Source: JAEZJZ01 sp050949055 (GTDB taxonomy: Bacteria > Bacillota > UBA994 > UBA5500). Taken from it: a stretch of DNA of 64,000 nt. The stretch is taken from the NCBI GenBank assembly GCA_050949055.1, contig JBMNFA010000001.1, positions 1 to 64,000 of the forward strand, in the 5' to 3' direction. A program made the position numbers and the translations under genes. The notes beneath the pieces are model-generated. The model saw only the letters and a program-made list of their open reading frames with translations, did not search any database and was not told where the DNA came from. Shown one piece after another: positions 47,690-56,572 of the stretch. Within the stretch, counting starts at the first letter, position 1, and the number at the start of each line of letters is the position of its first letter.

Positions 47690-48862
47690 TTGAACAAGGA
47701 AAAGATCTGGAGTGCCATTGATGTTGTAGCCGACCGCCTCTATCAGATCAGTGACTGGATGTACCACCACCCTGAAATCGGGCATCAGGAAAGGGAAGCA
47801 GCCAAACTGTTGGCAGGCGAACTGGAGCGTCACGGCTTCACAGTCACGACCCCCTTCGCCACCATGGAGACGGCATTCAAGGCTGTCTATCGTGGCGGGG
47901 ACGGTCCTACCATCGCCATCGTGGCCGAATATGATGCTTTGCCCGGCCTTGGTCACGGCTGCGGACACAACATTATCGGGACCAGCGCCATCGGTGCGGC
48001 TATCGGTTTGAAGGAAGGCTGGCCGGAATTCCCTGGCACTCTGGTCGTTTTTGGAGCTCCGGCAGAAGAAGGAGCGGTGGACAACGCCGGCGGTAAGGTA
48101 ATCCTGGTGGAGAACGGTGCCTTCGCAGGCGTGGACGCAGCGATGATGATCCATCCTTCTAACCGCAGCGCCCTCGGCGGCACTTCCAACGCCCGGGAAG
48201 CGATGGAGATCACCTTCAAGGGCCGACCTGCCCATGCTGCCGGTGCACCCCACGAGGGCATCAATGCGCTTGACGCCGCCATCCAGACCTTCAACGGCTT
48301 CAATGCTCTGCGCCAGCATGTAAAGTCGGATGTGCGCATCCATGGCATCATCGCGGAAGGCGGCGTGGCCCCCAACATCGTGCCCGAGCGGGCGGTGATT
48401 CGCATGTATGTGCGAGCCGCGCAGGCATCCTATCTGAGCGAAGTGGTGGAGAAGGTGAAGAACTGCGCCCGCGCCGGCGCTATGGCGGCCGGTGCTACGG
48501 TTGAGTTCCGGCAAACCGCCAACACCTATAAGAATATGATCAACAACTGCACATTGAGTTGTGTGTTCAAGAGAAATCTGGAAGCGTTAGGCGAAGAGGT
48601 GCTGCCGGCTGGAGCTGGTGCAGGTTCCACCGATATGGCCAATGTCAGCCACGTGGTTCCGTCCATTCACCCCTATATCGGGATATCCAGCCAGAAGATT
48701 GTGGGGCACAGCCAAGGTATGGCCGACGCCACCATCTCAGAAGAAGGCCATCGGGGCCTTTTGCTGGGAGCGAAGTCGCTGGCTGCCACGGCGGCAGAGT
48801 TGTTTGCGGATGCAGACCTCTTGGCCAGGGTGAAGAAGGAGTTCTCCGAGGCTGCCAAGTAG
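47690..48862 (+). CDS. M20-family metallopeptidase / amidohydrolase
   Basis: The protein has 390 residues from TTG 47690 behind GAAGGGAG. The metal site appears in IAIVAEYDALPGLGHGCGHN and GAPAEEG, with HHPEIGHQE near the start and the dimerisation domain (FKGRPAHAAGAPHEGINALDA) in the middle. It fits the AbgB/amidohydrolase group that deacylates N-acyl amino acids or p-aminobenzoyl-glutamate-like substrates. Actual substrate unknown. It has its own terminator downstream. Confidence 0.92.
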   Translation: MNKEKIWSAIDVVADRLYQISDWMYHHPEIGHQEREAAKLLAGELERHGFTVTTPFATMETAFKAVYRGGDGPTIAIVAEYDALPGLGHGCGHNIIGTSAIGAAIGLKEGWPEFPGTLVVFGAPAEEGAVDNAGGKVILVENGAFAGVDAAMMIHPSNRSALGGTSNAREAMEITFKGRPAHAAGAPHEGINALDAAIQTFNGFNALRQHVKSDVRIHGIIAEGGVAPNIVPERAVIRMYVRAAQASYLSEVVEKVKNCARAGAMAAGATVEFRQTANTYKNMINNCTLSCVFKRNLEALGEEVLPAGAGAGSTDMANVSHVVPSIHPYIGISSQKIVGHSQGMADATISEEGHRGLLLGAKSLAATAAELFADADLLARVKKEFSEAAK

Positions 48863-48878
48863 TCGCCGCTCAGTCACT

Positions 48879-48940
48879 GCCCCTTGGTCTGTCCCTAAGC
48901 TCCACCACAGGAGTTGCCGGCAGAGACCAAGGGGCTTCCT
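48879..48940 (+). terminator. Terminator hairpin after the M20 gene
   Basis: GCCCCTTGGTCT at 48879-48890 pairs with AGACCAAGGGGC at 48924-48935 (12 bp), followed by TTCCT. The loop is long (33 bases). Confidence 0.6.
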
Positions 48941-48968
48941 ACTGAATATTGTTTTCAGGAGGCAACAT

Positions 48969-50049
48969 ATGCAGAAGAGATCGGCCCACGAGATGATCAG
49001 GCAGGAGGTGAGGGAGCTCTGCAGCTCGGCGGAAGTGTCTGACCGGGGTCTTCCGGCCAGGCTGCTGGCTAACGAGAGCAGCCTCAATCCCACCTGGTTG
49101 CTGATGGAGGCACTGCAGCAGGCCGAGGCTCTGGAGCCGAACCGCTATTGGCTGCCAGAGGTGAGCACCGGCCTGCTGAGGGCTTTGTCTGAGTACTGCG
49201 GCCTGCCCGAGAACCAGATACTGTTGGGTAATGGGGCTGACGAGCTGATCCAGGCCACGCTGCTCGCATTCCTGCGGCCAGGAGACAGCGTAATCTTGCC
49301 CTGGCCCTCCTATCCGATGTATCCCTATCTGGCTAGGGTGCTGGGGATGAACCCGCTACAGGTGCCGCTTAGGGAAGACTGGTCGCTGCCTGTGCAGAGG
49401 ATTGCCCAGTTAGCAGCGGAAAGCAAGGCACCGCTGATCATCCTGGCCAATCCCAACAACCCCACCGGCAACCTCTGGCCACAGGAGGACTTGCTGTGGC
49501 TGCTGCGCCATACCGGATGCATTCTGGTGGTTGATGAGGCCTATTACGAGTTTTGCGGGCAAACGGCGGCCGGTTTGCTGCAGCAGCAGGACCGCCTGAT
49601 TATCTGGCGCACCTTTTCCAAAGCCTTTTCGCTGGCGGGCATGCGCATCGGCTACCTACTGGCGCAGCCCCAATTGGTGTCTCGAGCTGAACAAAGTGAA
49701 GCTGCCCTTTAACATATCTAACCTCTCCCAATGGATGGCTGAAGCGGCGCTCAAACACCGGGCGATCTTTGCGGAACAGGTGCAGCGGACGGTGTCGGAG
49801 CGGGAGCGAGTGCTCAGTGCTTTGCAGCAGCTGCCAGGCATCGAGGTATTCCCATCAGTGACCAATTTCCTGCTCTTTCGCACCGGCGCGTCACCAGACG
49901 AGCTACACGCCAGGCTGTATCAGCGGGGGGTTTCGCTGCGGCAGGTGGCTGCTCTGTCACCGCTGCTGTCGGGGTGCCTGCGGGCATCTATAGGGGCACC
50001 GGAAGAGAATGATCTGTTTCTGGAGCAGCTGAAGCAATGCCTGGAGTGA
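48969..50049 (+). pseudogene. Histidinol-phosphate-aminotransferase-like gene, frameshifted
   Basis: The first 240 residues are a class I/II aminotransferase: NGADELIQATLLAFL, LANPNNPTGN, VVDEAYYEFCG and the PLP Lys in TFSKAFSLAGMRIGYLL. At about 49683-49690 the frame changes by one base, so this part ends at 49712. The family-typical C-terminus (KLPFNISNLSQWMAEAAL, VFPSVTNFLLFR) continues in the other frame from 49696 to 50049. Joined, it gives about 359 residues, normal for HisC or CobD-like enzymes. The break could be real or a base-call error; no nearby his or cob genes decide the substrate. Confidence 0.85.
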
Positions 50050-50195
50050 ACTCAGGGGGCGCATGCCTTGTACCGCCAGCCGGGGCAAGACATCGCGTTC
50101 CCCTGGTTTTCTGCCGAAAACTAAGCACACTCCGGCGTAACTTTATTGTCCGCGGCGCGTAATAGTCAACAAAGGAGCGACAAGGAGGTGGATAC

Positions 50196-50630
50196 ATGCC
50201 AGACTGGGCAATCTGGATACTGGTAGGGCTGGCTTTCGGGGTGTTGGAGATGGTCTCTGTGGCGTTCTTCGCGGCTCTGTTCGCGCTCGGAGCAGTAGTA
50301 GCGTCCTTGTTTGCCGTGTTTACCGACAGTTGGCCGTTGCAGGCCATCGTGTTCACTGCGTCCTCGGTGGTCTTCATGTGGCTATTGCGTCCCTATTTGG
50401 TCAACATCTATGGCGGGGAGCGCAAGCACACCGGAGCCGAACGGGTGATCGGAACGGTAGGCATCGTGGTGCAAGAGATAGACAACCTCCAAGGTGTCGG
50501 ACAGATTAGGGCCAACGGGGAAATCTGGACCGCCCGCAGCAGCGATGGAGTTCCGATTGCCGCCGGAACGCGGGTGGTAATTAAGCGGATCGAAGGGGTA
50601 AAAGCCATCGTCGAGGAACAGGTAGAATAG
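50196..50630 (+). CDS. NfeD-like membrane protein
   Basis: The protein has 144 residues. Two to three membrane helices (about residues 5-25, 27-45 and 50-68) are followed by an OB-fold beta-barrel domain (GTVGIVVQEIDN, GQIRANGEIWTARS, RVVIKRIEG). It is the short NfeD type that partners stomatin-like proteins; the SPFH gene follows after 19 bases. ATG 50196 has AAGGAGGTGG upstream. Confidence 0.92.
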   Translation: MPDWAIWILVGLAFGVLEMVSVAFFAALFALGAVVASLFAVFTDSWPLQAIVFTASSVVFMWLLRPYLVNIYGGERKHTGAERVIGTVGIVVQEIDNLQGVGQIRANGEIWTARSSDGVPIAAGTRVVIKRIEGVKAIVEEQVE

Positions 50631-50649
50631 AAAAGGGAGGAATGTAGCG

Positions 50650-51642
50650 ATGATTTTGGACGATCCAGGCAGCTTGATCGGTCTTGTACTGACGGTGTTT
50701 GTGGGCCTCTTTGTACTGGCGACGGTAATCTCGGCTATCCGGGTGGTGCGGCAATCCACCCAGGTGGTTGTGGAGAGGCTCGGACGGTATCACAAGGTGA
50801 TGCATAGCGGTCTCAATTTCCTGGTACCTTTCATTGACCATGTGCGTGCCATCGTGGACATGCGGGAGCAAGTGGTCGACTTCCCGCCGCAACCAGTGAT
50901 CACCAAAGACAATGTGACCATGCAGATCGACACGGTGGTCTACTATCAGGTCACGGACGTGACCAAGTACGTCTACGAGATCTCCAACCCTAGGAGTGCC
51001 ATCGAAAACATGACGGCGACCACCTTGCGTAACATCATCGGTGAGCTGGACCTGGACGAAACGCTCACCTCACGGGACATCGTCAACTCCAAATTGCGGG
51101 TGATTCTAGACGAAGCCACGGACAAATGGGGCATTAAGGTCAACCGGGTGGAATTGAAGAATATCATGCCGCCCAGAGATATCCAGGATGCGATGGAGAA
51201 GCAGATGCGAGCTGAGCGCGAGCGACGGGAGGCTATCCTGAAAGCCGAAGGGGAAAAACAAGCGGCGATCTTGACTGCCGAGGGTAGCAAGAGATCTGTT
51301 ATCCTCCAGGCAGAAGCGAATCGCGAAAAGGAGATCTTGAAGGCAGAGGCGGAGAAGCAGCGCCGGATTCTGGAAGCCGATGGTCAAGCGGAGGCTATCC
51401 TCAGGGTGCAGCAAGCCACCGCTGAGGGCTTGAAGCTGATCAAGGCCGCCGGTCTGACACCGGAGTATTATGTGATGCTGCAAGGCATAGACGCCATGAA
51501 GGGCTTGGGCCAGAGCCCGAGCAGCAAGCTGGTTATCCCCACCGATGCCAGCAAGCTGCTGGGTGCGCTGCCGGCCATGGCGGAAGCGCTGGGCAAGAAG
51601 GCAGAATCAGCAACCAAGGTTGACGCACCAAGACAGGACTAA
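50650..51642 (+). CDS. SPFH/stomatin-like membrane scaffold protein (QmcA-like)
   Basis: The protein has 330 residues. An N-terminal membrane helix (VFVGLFVLATVISAIR) is followed by the SPFH domain (TQVVVERLGRYHKVMHSGLNF, FPPQPVITKDNVTMQIDTVVYY) and a long coiled-coil rich in EKQA/EAE repeats (about residues 180-260). It forms oligomers in membrane microdomains, working with the NfeD protein upstream. Confidence 0.95.
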   Translation: MILDDPGSLIGLVLTVFVGLFVLATVISAIRVVRQSTQVVVERLGRYHKVMHSGLNFLVPFIDHVRAIVDMREQVVDFPPQPVITKDNVTMQIDTVVYYQVTDVTKYVYEISNPRSAIENMTATTLRNIIGELDLDETLTSRDIVNSKLRVILDEATDKWGIKVNRVELKNIMPPRDIQDAMEKQMRAERERREAILKAEGEKQAAILTAEGSKRSVILQAEANREKEILKAEAEKQRRILEADGQAEAILRVQQATAEGLKLIKAAGLTPEYYVMLQGIDAMKGLGQSPSSKLVIPTDASKLLGALPAMAEALGKKAESATKVDAPRQD

Positions 51643-51751
51643 TTGATCATCACTGGTCAGCGTAGGGCAGTCATCGCGGGCACGAACATGGCTCATGTTG
51701 TTTGGGATCCCTGCACCCTGCGTTAGAATATAGCTAGGGGGGTGGGTAGCA

Positions 51752-52258
51752 ATGATCGACTCGGGTCACCTGCTGTTTATTCTGGAAGCTGTAATGGAAC
51801 GAATACAAGCGGAAGACTTGACACAGCAATTGCCTGCTTATAACCTATCCAAAACGCAGTACCGTGCTATTCGTTTCCTGCGACACAACGGCGGGTCGGA
51901 GCTGTTTCGGTTAGCCGAAGCACTGGAGATCAGCGCTCCGGCTGCCACCAAGCTGGCTGATCGCTTGGAGAAGGGTGGCTTCGTGCAGCGCGTCCCCTGC
52001 CAAGCGGATAAGCGCAGGGTCGATCTAGTGCTCACCGAACAGGCGGAAGACTGCCTTGATGCTTTGGAGCGGCGCACTGGCGCCGCCCTGGCCAAAGTAT
52101 TTGCAGAGCTCACCGCTGATCAGCAGCAACAGTTGCTGACAGGAGCGGAGGCTTTCCTGAGGGCTGCACTGAAGTATCTGCCGGCGGAGAAGCTCTGTCA
52201 GTATTGCGGTGGCTTGCACACCAGCGACTGCCCCCTCAGCCAGGGCGAAGAGAAATAG
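51752..52258 (+). CDS. MarR-type regulator with C-terminal cysteine cluster
   Basis: The protein has 168 residues. A winged-helix of the MarR type covers about residues 25-105 (LFRLAEALEISAPAATKLADRLEKGGFVQRVP, then QADKRRVDLVLTEQ, the wing). The last 25 residues contain CQYCGGLHTSDC, a C-x2-C-x7-C-type cluster not part of the standard MarR fold, which could bind metal or sense redox state. No ligand gene is adjacent. A strong terminator follows. Confidence 0.85.
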   Translation: MIDSGHLLFILEAVMERIQAEDLTQQLPAYNLSKTQYRAIRFLRHNGGSELFRLAEALEISAPAATKLADRLEKGGFVQRVPCQADKRRVDLVLTEQAEDCLDALERRTGAALAKVFAELTADQQQQLLTGAEAFLRAALKYLPAEKLCQYCGGLHTSDCPLSQGEEK

Positions 52259-52306
52259 GCTAGAGCTGGGCTTTGCTTCGAAGGTGAAGATCGTGCGTGA
52301 ATAGAC

Positions 52307-52336
52307 GAGGGATCGGCTTGGCCGATCCCTCTTTTA
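52307..52336 (+). terminator. Intrinsic terminator after the MarR-type gene
   Basis: GAGGGATCGGC at 52307-52317 and GCCGATCCCTC at 52321-52331 form an 11-bp stem with a TTG loop, followed by TTTTA. Confidence 0.9.
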
Positions 52337-52635
52337 TGTTGAAAGAACCTGTCCTTCCGAGTGTAGCCAGCAAGCTAGATTCTGAAGGTGCGTGCGCCGA
52401 GTTCGCGCAGCGTCAGGATGGCGTCCTGCAACGCTGGGGTAAAGCCGCTTTCAGGAAGGATCGTGATTGTTGTGGAGCGATGACAGGAAGCGCACTGGTC
52501 ATTCCCATATTGGCACAACTCAGCGCTCAGCTCGCGCAGAGGGCGCATGGACTGGATTTGCAGCGGCTTGGGTTGGGACAGCAGGAAGCCGTGGTGTGAT
52601 TAGCGCGAGGAGAGAGCACATTCAAGGGCGAGGAG
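52337..52635. other. Intergenic stretch without a recognised gene
   Basis: About 300 bases lie between two terminators. An open plus frame (52297-52599) has no good ribosome binding site or recognisable product. I see nothing else in it. Confidence 0.5.
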
Positions 52636-52672
52636 AATAAAAAAAGACCGCCCGAAGACGATCGGGCGGCAG
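52636..52672 (-). terminator. Intrinsic terminator of the pseudouridine synthase gene
   Basis: CCGCCCGA at 52648-52655 pairs with TCGGGCGG at 52662-52669, and on the minus strand the stem is followed by a run of seven T. Confidence 0.85.
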
Positions 52673-52767
52673 AAGAATAGGTGCTGGGGGGATACGGTAG
52701 AACAGTTGTCCTACTTGTCCCTATTGTACGCCTTTATCACGGCTCAGGCAAGCAATAGGTCGGCAAA

Positions 52768-53649
52768 TTATATTTCGGCGCAGAGGCTGGCCATGTCTGC
52801 GGGGAGGGGGGAGCGCCAGGCCCAGAGCTCTCCGCTGCGACAGTGCTGCAACCGCAGGCTATGGCAATGCAGCGCCTGGCGGTCGATCAGCCGTTGTTCT
52901 CCTCCATATTGCCTATCACCCAGCAGCGGGTGTCCTATCCAGGCCAGGTGCACCCGAATCTGATGGGTGCGCCCGGTGAGCAGCTCCGCCTCCACCAGCG
53001 TGTATTGATCAAACCTTTTCCTCACTCGCCAGGCCGTCTGGGCAGGCTTGCCGCCCGCATCCGCCTTGCGCGTCACCGGATTGTCTGGATTCACCGCTAT
53101 GGGCACGTCAATCACCCCCTGTTCCATGTCTGGCCGACCGTGCACCAGTGCCAAATAGCGCTTCTGCAGCCTAGCGCCACCTTGCGTGTACTGGTACTGC
53201 ACCAAAGCATTCTTGGCCACCAAAACCAGCCCGGTGGTATCCCTGTCCAAGCGGGTGATCACCCGTACCGGGCCAGCAAAGCCGCACTGCCGCCAATGCC
53301 AGGCGATGGCATTGGCCAGGGTGCCACTAGGCTCAGGTGGAATGGGGTGAACGATCATTCCAGCTGGTTTCTCTACCACCAGCAGGTCCTGATCCTCATA
53401 GACAATTGACAAGGGCAACCGTTCGGGAACAACTCTTAGCTCTGCTGTTTCTTCCAGGTGCAAGGCGATCACGTCTCCGGCCTTCACCCGAGCCCGCACG
53501 GTTGCTGGCACACCGTTGATGGTGATCTGCCCCTGGAACTTCAGTGTATGCAGCAAGCGCCGGGAGATCCCCATCTTTCCCCGCAGCACATCCCGCAGCA
53601 GGAGCCCATCCTCCGCCAATGTCGCGGTTCTCTGCCAATGAAAAGCCAT
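52768..53649 (-). CDS. RluA/RluD-family pseudouridine synthase
   Basis: The protein has 293 residues from ATG 53649, with GAGGTGAGGAG just upstream. An S4-like RNA-binding start (RGKMGISRRLLHTLKFQGQITING) is followed by the catalytic domain with RLDRDTTGLVLVAK, where the second Asp is the nucleophile, and LLTGRTHQIRVHLAWIGHPLLGD. It modifies uridines in rRNA or tRNA; the exact site cannot be told. Confidence 0.93.
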   Translation of the reverse strand: MAFHWQRTATLAEDGLLLRDVLRGKMGISRRLLHTLKFQGQITINGVPATVRARVKAGDVIALHLEETAELRVVPERLPLSIVYEDQDLLVVEKPAGMIVHPIPPEPSGTLANAIAWHWRQCGFAGPVRVITRLDRDTTGLVLVAKNALVQYQYTQGGARLQKRYLALVHGRPDMEQGVIDVPIAVNPDNPVTRKADAGGKPAQTAWRVRKRFDQYTLVEAELLTGRTHQIRVHLAWIGHPLLGDRQYGGEQRLIDRQALHCHSLRLQHCRSGELWAWRSPLPADMASLCAEI

Positions 53650-53803
53650 CTCCTCACCTCTTAGTTCAGCATACCTGGTGTGCAGCCAGCTGGCAACGAC
53701 GGCTGCACACCAGACCAACCGGATTGCGGGTGCAGTACATACATCGCTGCCGAAGTACAGAAAATAACGGGCGGGTAGATTTTGCACCTATCAAGGGAGG
53801 TGG

Positions 53804-55258
53804 ATGCCATTGCGGAGGAGGAAGGCGGGCAGCAGGCGCAGGTTGCGTTCGCAGAAATCCCCGGCAGCATTCTGGGTTAGCGACCTGTTGCCCTTTCTGG
53901 CAGGCGCTGCAGCTGGCAGCATGGGGCTGTTGCTCGGCAGCCGCCCCCTGCTGGCACACCTGGCACGCCGTTCGTTGCGCATCCTGATGACCGATCCCTA
54001 TGATCAGAATTTGTTGGAGTTGTTTTCGGCCACCAAACGTTTTGGCGTTCAGACACTAGCCGAAACCGAACTCCGGTGCAGTCGTGGCACGGTGATCGCG
54101 CGGCCCCTTGGCTCTCCCAAGAGTTTCCCCAACTTCAGTCAGCTGATGTTTGACGTTGCCCAACTGCACAGGATGCCGCTGACGTTAGGATCGCCGATTG
54201 ATTTCACTGTGACCATCGGACCCCGCGCCAATCGGCCGCTGAGGCTGGCGATCCCGATCATGATTTCCGGCATGGCTTATGGCTGGGCGTTGAGTGAATC
54301 TGCAAAGCTGGCCTTGGCTCGGGGCGCTAGCATGGCCGGCACTGCCACCAACACCGGGCAGGGCGCTTGGCTGGACTCCGAGCGTAGAGCTGCGGACCTG
54401 CTGGTGTATCAGTACCACCGGGGGCACTGGGGGAAGCGGATGGAGCATGTCCGGCAAGCGGATGCAGTGGAGATCCAGTTTGGCCAAGGTGCCTCGGCCG
54501 GTGTAGGAGCGATTTTGGAGGCCAAGCTGATGGACGAACATCTGCGGCGGATGTTTGAAGTGCAACCTGGGGAAGGTGCCAAAGCCCAATCGAGACAACA
54601 GGAGGTACAGCGCCCCCAGGACTTGACGGAGTTGGTCCGCAATCTGCGGCTGCAGTCTGGTGGCGTTCCCATCGGTGTAAAGCTTTGCCCGGGCAACCGT
54701 TTAGAGCAAGACTTGGACTACCTGTTGGCAGCCGATGTGGACTACATCGTGATTGACGGCGCTGAGGCGGCGACCAAAGGGTCACCCCCTGTGCTGGAAG
54801 ACGACTTCGGCCTGCCCACTCTGTTTGCCCTGGTCAGAACGGTGCGCTATTTAGAACAACGGGGTGTGAAGGACAAGGTGAGTTTGGTCGTTTCTGGTGG
54901 ATTGAAAAGCCCCGGCGATTATCTGAAAGCGCTGGCCTTGGGTGCCGACGCGGTGGCCATCGGAACAGCAGCTTTGTTTGCCATCTCCCATCCCCAGGTT
55001 ATCAGAGCGATCCCGTTCGAGCCACCCACCCAACTGGTCTGGTACTCGGGATTATCGGCCAAGGATTTCGATTGGCAGCAAGGAGCCGAATCTCTGCGAC
55101 GCTACCTGCAGGCCTGTGTGGACGAAATGGCGGAAGGTATACGAGCGTTGGGGAAACACGGGATCGCCGAGTTGAGCCCCGACGATCTATTTGCCTTGGA
55201 CCAGACGACGGCGGAGATCTGCGGAGTGTCGTTAGGATATCAGCCTAAGGGGAAATAG
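53804..55258 (+). CDS. FMN-binding glutamate synthase-like protein
   Basis: The protein has 484 residues. A basic N-terminus and one membrane helix (FLAGAAAGSMGLLLG) precede the synthase domain: GMAYGWALSESAKLALARGA, TNTGQGAWL, FGQGASAG, CPGNRLEQDLDYL and SGGLKSPGDYLKALALGADAVAIGTA, the FMN-binding barrel of glutamate synthase. It lacks the amidotransferase domain and the iron-sulfur cysteines are not obvious. The true substrate of such stand-alone forms is unsettled. ATG 53804 follows AAGGGAGGTGG. Confidence 0.9.
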   Translation: MPLRRRKAGSRRRLRSQKSPAAFWVSDLLPFLAGAAAGSMGLLLGSRPLLAHLARRSLRILMTDPYDQNLLELFSATKRFGVQTLAETELRCSRGTVIARPLGSPKSFPNFSQLMFDVAQLHRMPLTLGSPIDFTVTIGPRANRPLRLAIPIMISGMAYGWALSESAKLALARGASMAGTATNTGQGAWLDSERRAADLLVYQYHRGHWGKRMEHVRQADAVEIQFGQGASAGVGAILEAKLMDEHLRRMFEVQPGEGAKAQSRQQEVQRPQDLTELVRNLRLQSGGVPIGVKLCPGNRLEQDLDYLLAADVDYIVIDGAEAATKGSPPVLEDDFGLPTLFALVRTVRYLEQRGVKDKVSLVVSGGLKSPGDYLKALALGADAVAIGTAALFAISHPQVIRAIPFEPPTQLVWYSGLSAKDFDWQQGAESLRRYLQACVDEMAEGIRALGKHGIAELSPDDLFALDQTTAEICGVSLGYQPKGK

Positions 55259-55386
55259 GCAGTGCAATCGCAGCACACGCCACGCCTTGTGCAGAAATTA
55301 GCTTGCAGCAGTGCCTGTCCAATTGGCTCACTCGTGGCAATCCAATTGCATACATTGATATTGACATCTATGCAGGAGGGATAGCC

Positions 55387-55524
55387 ATGCACAATATGTT
55401 GTTGGCAAGAGGCATTGTGGGGCAGCCGCCTTTGCAGTCGCTTAGTCTGGAGGAACAGGGTAACCTGTTTGAGCAATGGTTTCTACTTTTCTTCTACGGC
55501 AGTTGTAGCCCTTTGGAAGACTGA
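55387..55524 (+). CDS. Small 45-residue protein of unknown function
   Basis: ATG 55387 follows GGAGGGATAGCC, an ideal ribosome binding site at 6-base spacing. The peptide has a leucine-rich middle and an aromatic, hydrophobic end (LFEQWFLLFFYGSC). A CATACATT at 55349 resembles a sporulation-sigma -10 box, but no -35 element was assigned. I do not recognise it. The neighbours are the glutamate-synthase-like gene and fabZ. Confidence 0.5.
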   Translation: MHNMLLARGIVGQPPLQSLSLEEQGNLFEQWFLLFFYGSCSPLED

Positions 55525-55649
55525 GTGTGCCCACCTAAGCTAATATTGTTCCATTGATCAGTGCTCTAGCGGAGCTTGAACTGAGTGCCTACATGCGGTA
55601 TGCTCTATGTGCACAACGCTGTGCAAATAGAGCTGGGAGGTGTTTCTGG

Positions 55650-56081
55650 ATGGAGATCCAAGAAATAATGGATATTCTGCCTCATCGTTACCCCTTTTTG
55701 TTGGTCGATCGCATCACCGAACTGGATGCGGGTGTATCTGCCACTGGCATCAAGAATGTGACCATAAACGAGTCCTTTTTTGCGGGCCACTTCCCGGGCT
55801 ACCCGGTGATGCCAGGAGTTTTGATCGTGGAGGCATTGGCACAGGTGGGCGCTGTAGCGCTGCTCAGTTTGCCAGAGAATCGGGGCAAAATCGGCCTTTT
55901 CGCCGGCATCGATAAGCTGCGCTTTCGTCGTCAGGTAAAGCCAGGCGACCAACTTAAGCTGCGTGTGGAGATCACCTACCAACGGGGTCCCATCGGCAAG
56001 GGGAAAGCGGTGGCCACTGTGGAAGGGCAGGTGGCCGCCTCGGGCGAGCTGATGTTTGCCGTCAGCGATGTCAACAATTGA
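55650..56081 (+). CDS. fabZ: 3-hydroxyacyl-ACP dehydratase FabZ
   Basis: The protein has 143 residues from ATG 55650, which follows GGGAGGTG. IMDILPHRYPFLLVDRI and FFAGHFPGYPVMPGVLIVEALAQ carry the active-site His and Glu of the hot-dog fold. It dehydrates 3-hydroxyacyl-ACP in fatty acid synthesis. No other fab genes are adjacent. Confidence 0.96.
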   Translation: MEIQEIMDILPHRYPFLLVDRITELDAGVSATGIKNVTINESFFAGHFPGYPVMPGVLIVEALAQVGAVALLSLPENRGKIGLFAGIDKLRFRRQVKPGDQLKLRVEITYQRGPIGKGKAVATVEGQVAASGELMFAVSDVNN

Positions 56082-56096
56082 CCAGAACAATCGAAA

Positions 56097-56127
56097 AACA
56101 CCGCCGCGAAAAAACGGCGGTGTTTGC
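56097..56127. terminator. Bidirectional terminator between fabZ and the SASP gene
   Basis: AACACCGCCG pairs with CGGCGGTGTT across an A-rich loop. T-runs occur on both strands, so it can end fabZ (plus) and the SASP gene (minus). Confidence 0.85.
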
Positions 56128-56201
56128 ATATTCCGCGGAAAATTGGGAACAAGAAGGAAGAAGAGCGGACACGCGGTCCGCTCTGTAGGCAAAACGACGA
56201 G

Positions 56202-56426
56202 TTAGCCCTGGGTGCGGCTGGACAACGCCTGCTCGGCCATGGCGATCATCTTGCGAACCATGTGCCCACCGATAGCGCCGGTGTCACGAGTGGTCATTGT
56301 GCCCCAATAGCCATCAGCTGGAGTCTGAATTCCCAACTCCTGAGCCACTTCATACTTGAACTGGTCAAGAGCCTTCTTGGAATTCGGAACCACCGGGGTG
56401 TTGCTGGAACTGCTACCTAGTGCCAC
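56202..56426 (-). CDS. Alpha/beta-type small acid-soluble spore protein
   Basis: The protein has 74 residues. KKALDQFKYEVAQELGI and DTGAIGGHMVRKMIAMAEQAL are the two conserved helices of SASP, which coat DNA in the spore core and protect it; the cut site of the germination protease (E-(I/L)-A/G) fits ELGI. The gene is monocistronic. It is the best evidence that the organism makes endospores. Confidence 0.95.
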   Translation of the reverse strand: MALGSSSSNTPVVPNSKKALDQFKYEVAQELGIQTPADGYWGTMTTRDTGAIGGHMVRKMIAMAEQALSSRTQG

Positions 56427-56572
56427 TTAGAATCACCTCCTCAAACGTTGCTATCTTCAGTATTTGTCGAAAGCGAAGGTCGAATACTGTCAGTGTTTGG
56501 TGCGATCGGGAGAGAGAGGTAATGACGTTTTGCCTGAACCGATTGAGGGCTTTGATTCTGCGATCAAGGCCC

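Noticed and set aside
52297..52599. A 100-codon plus frame after the MarR-type gene.
   Set aside because: It overlaps a strong terminator, lacks a ribosome binding site and has no recognisable product.
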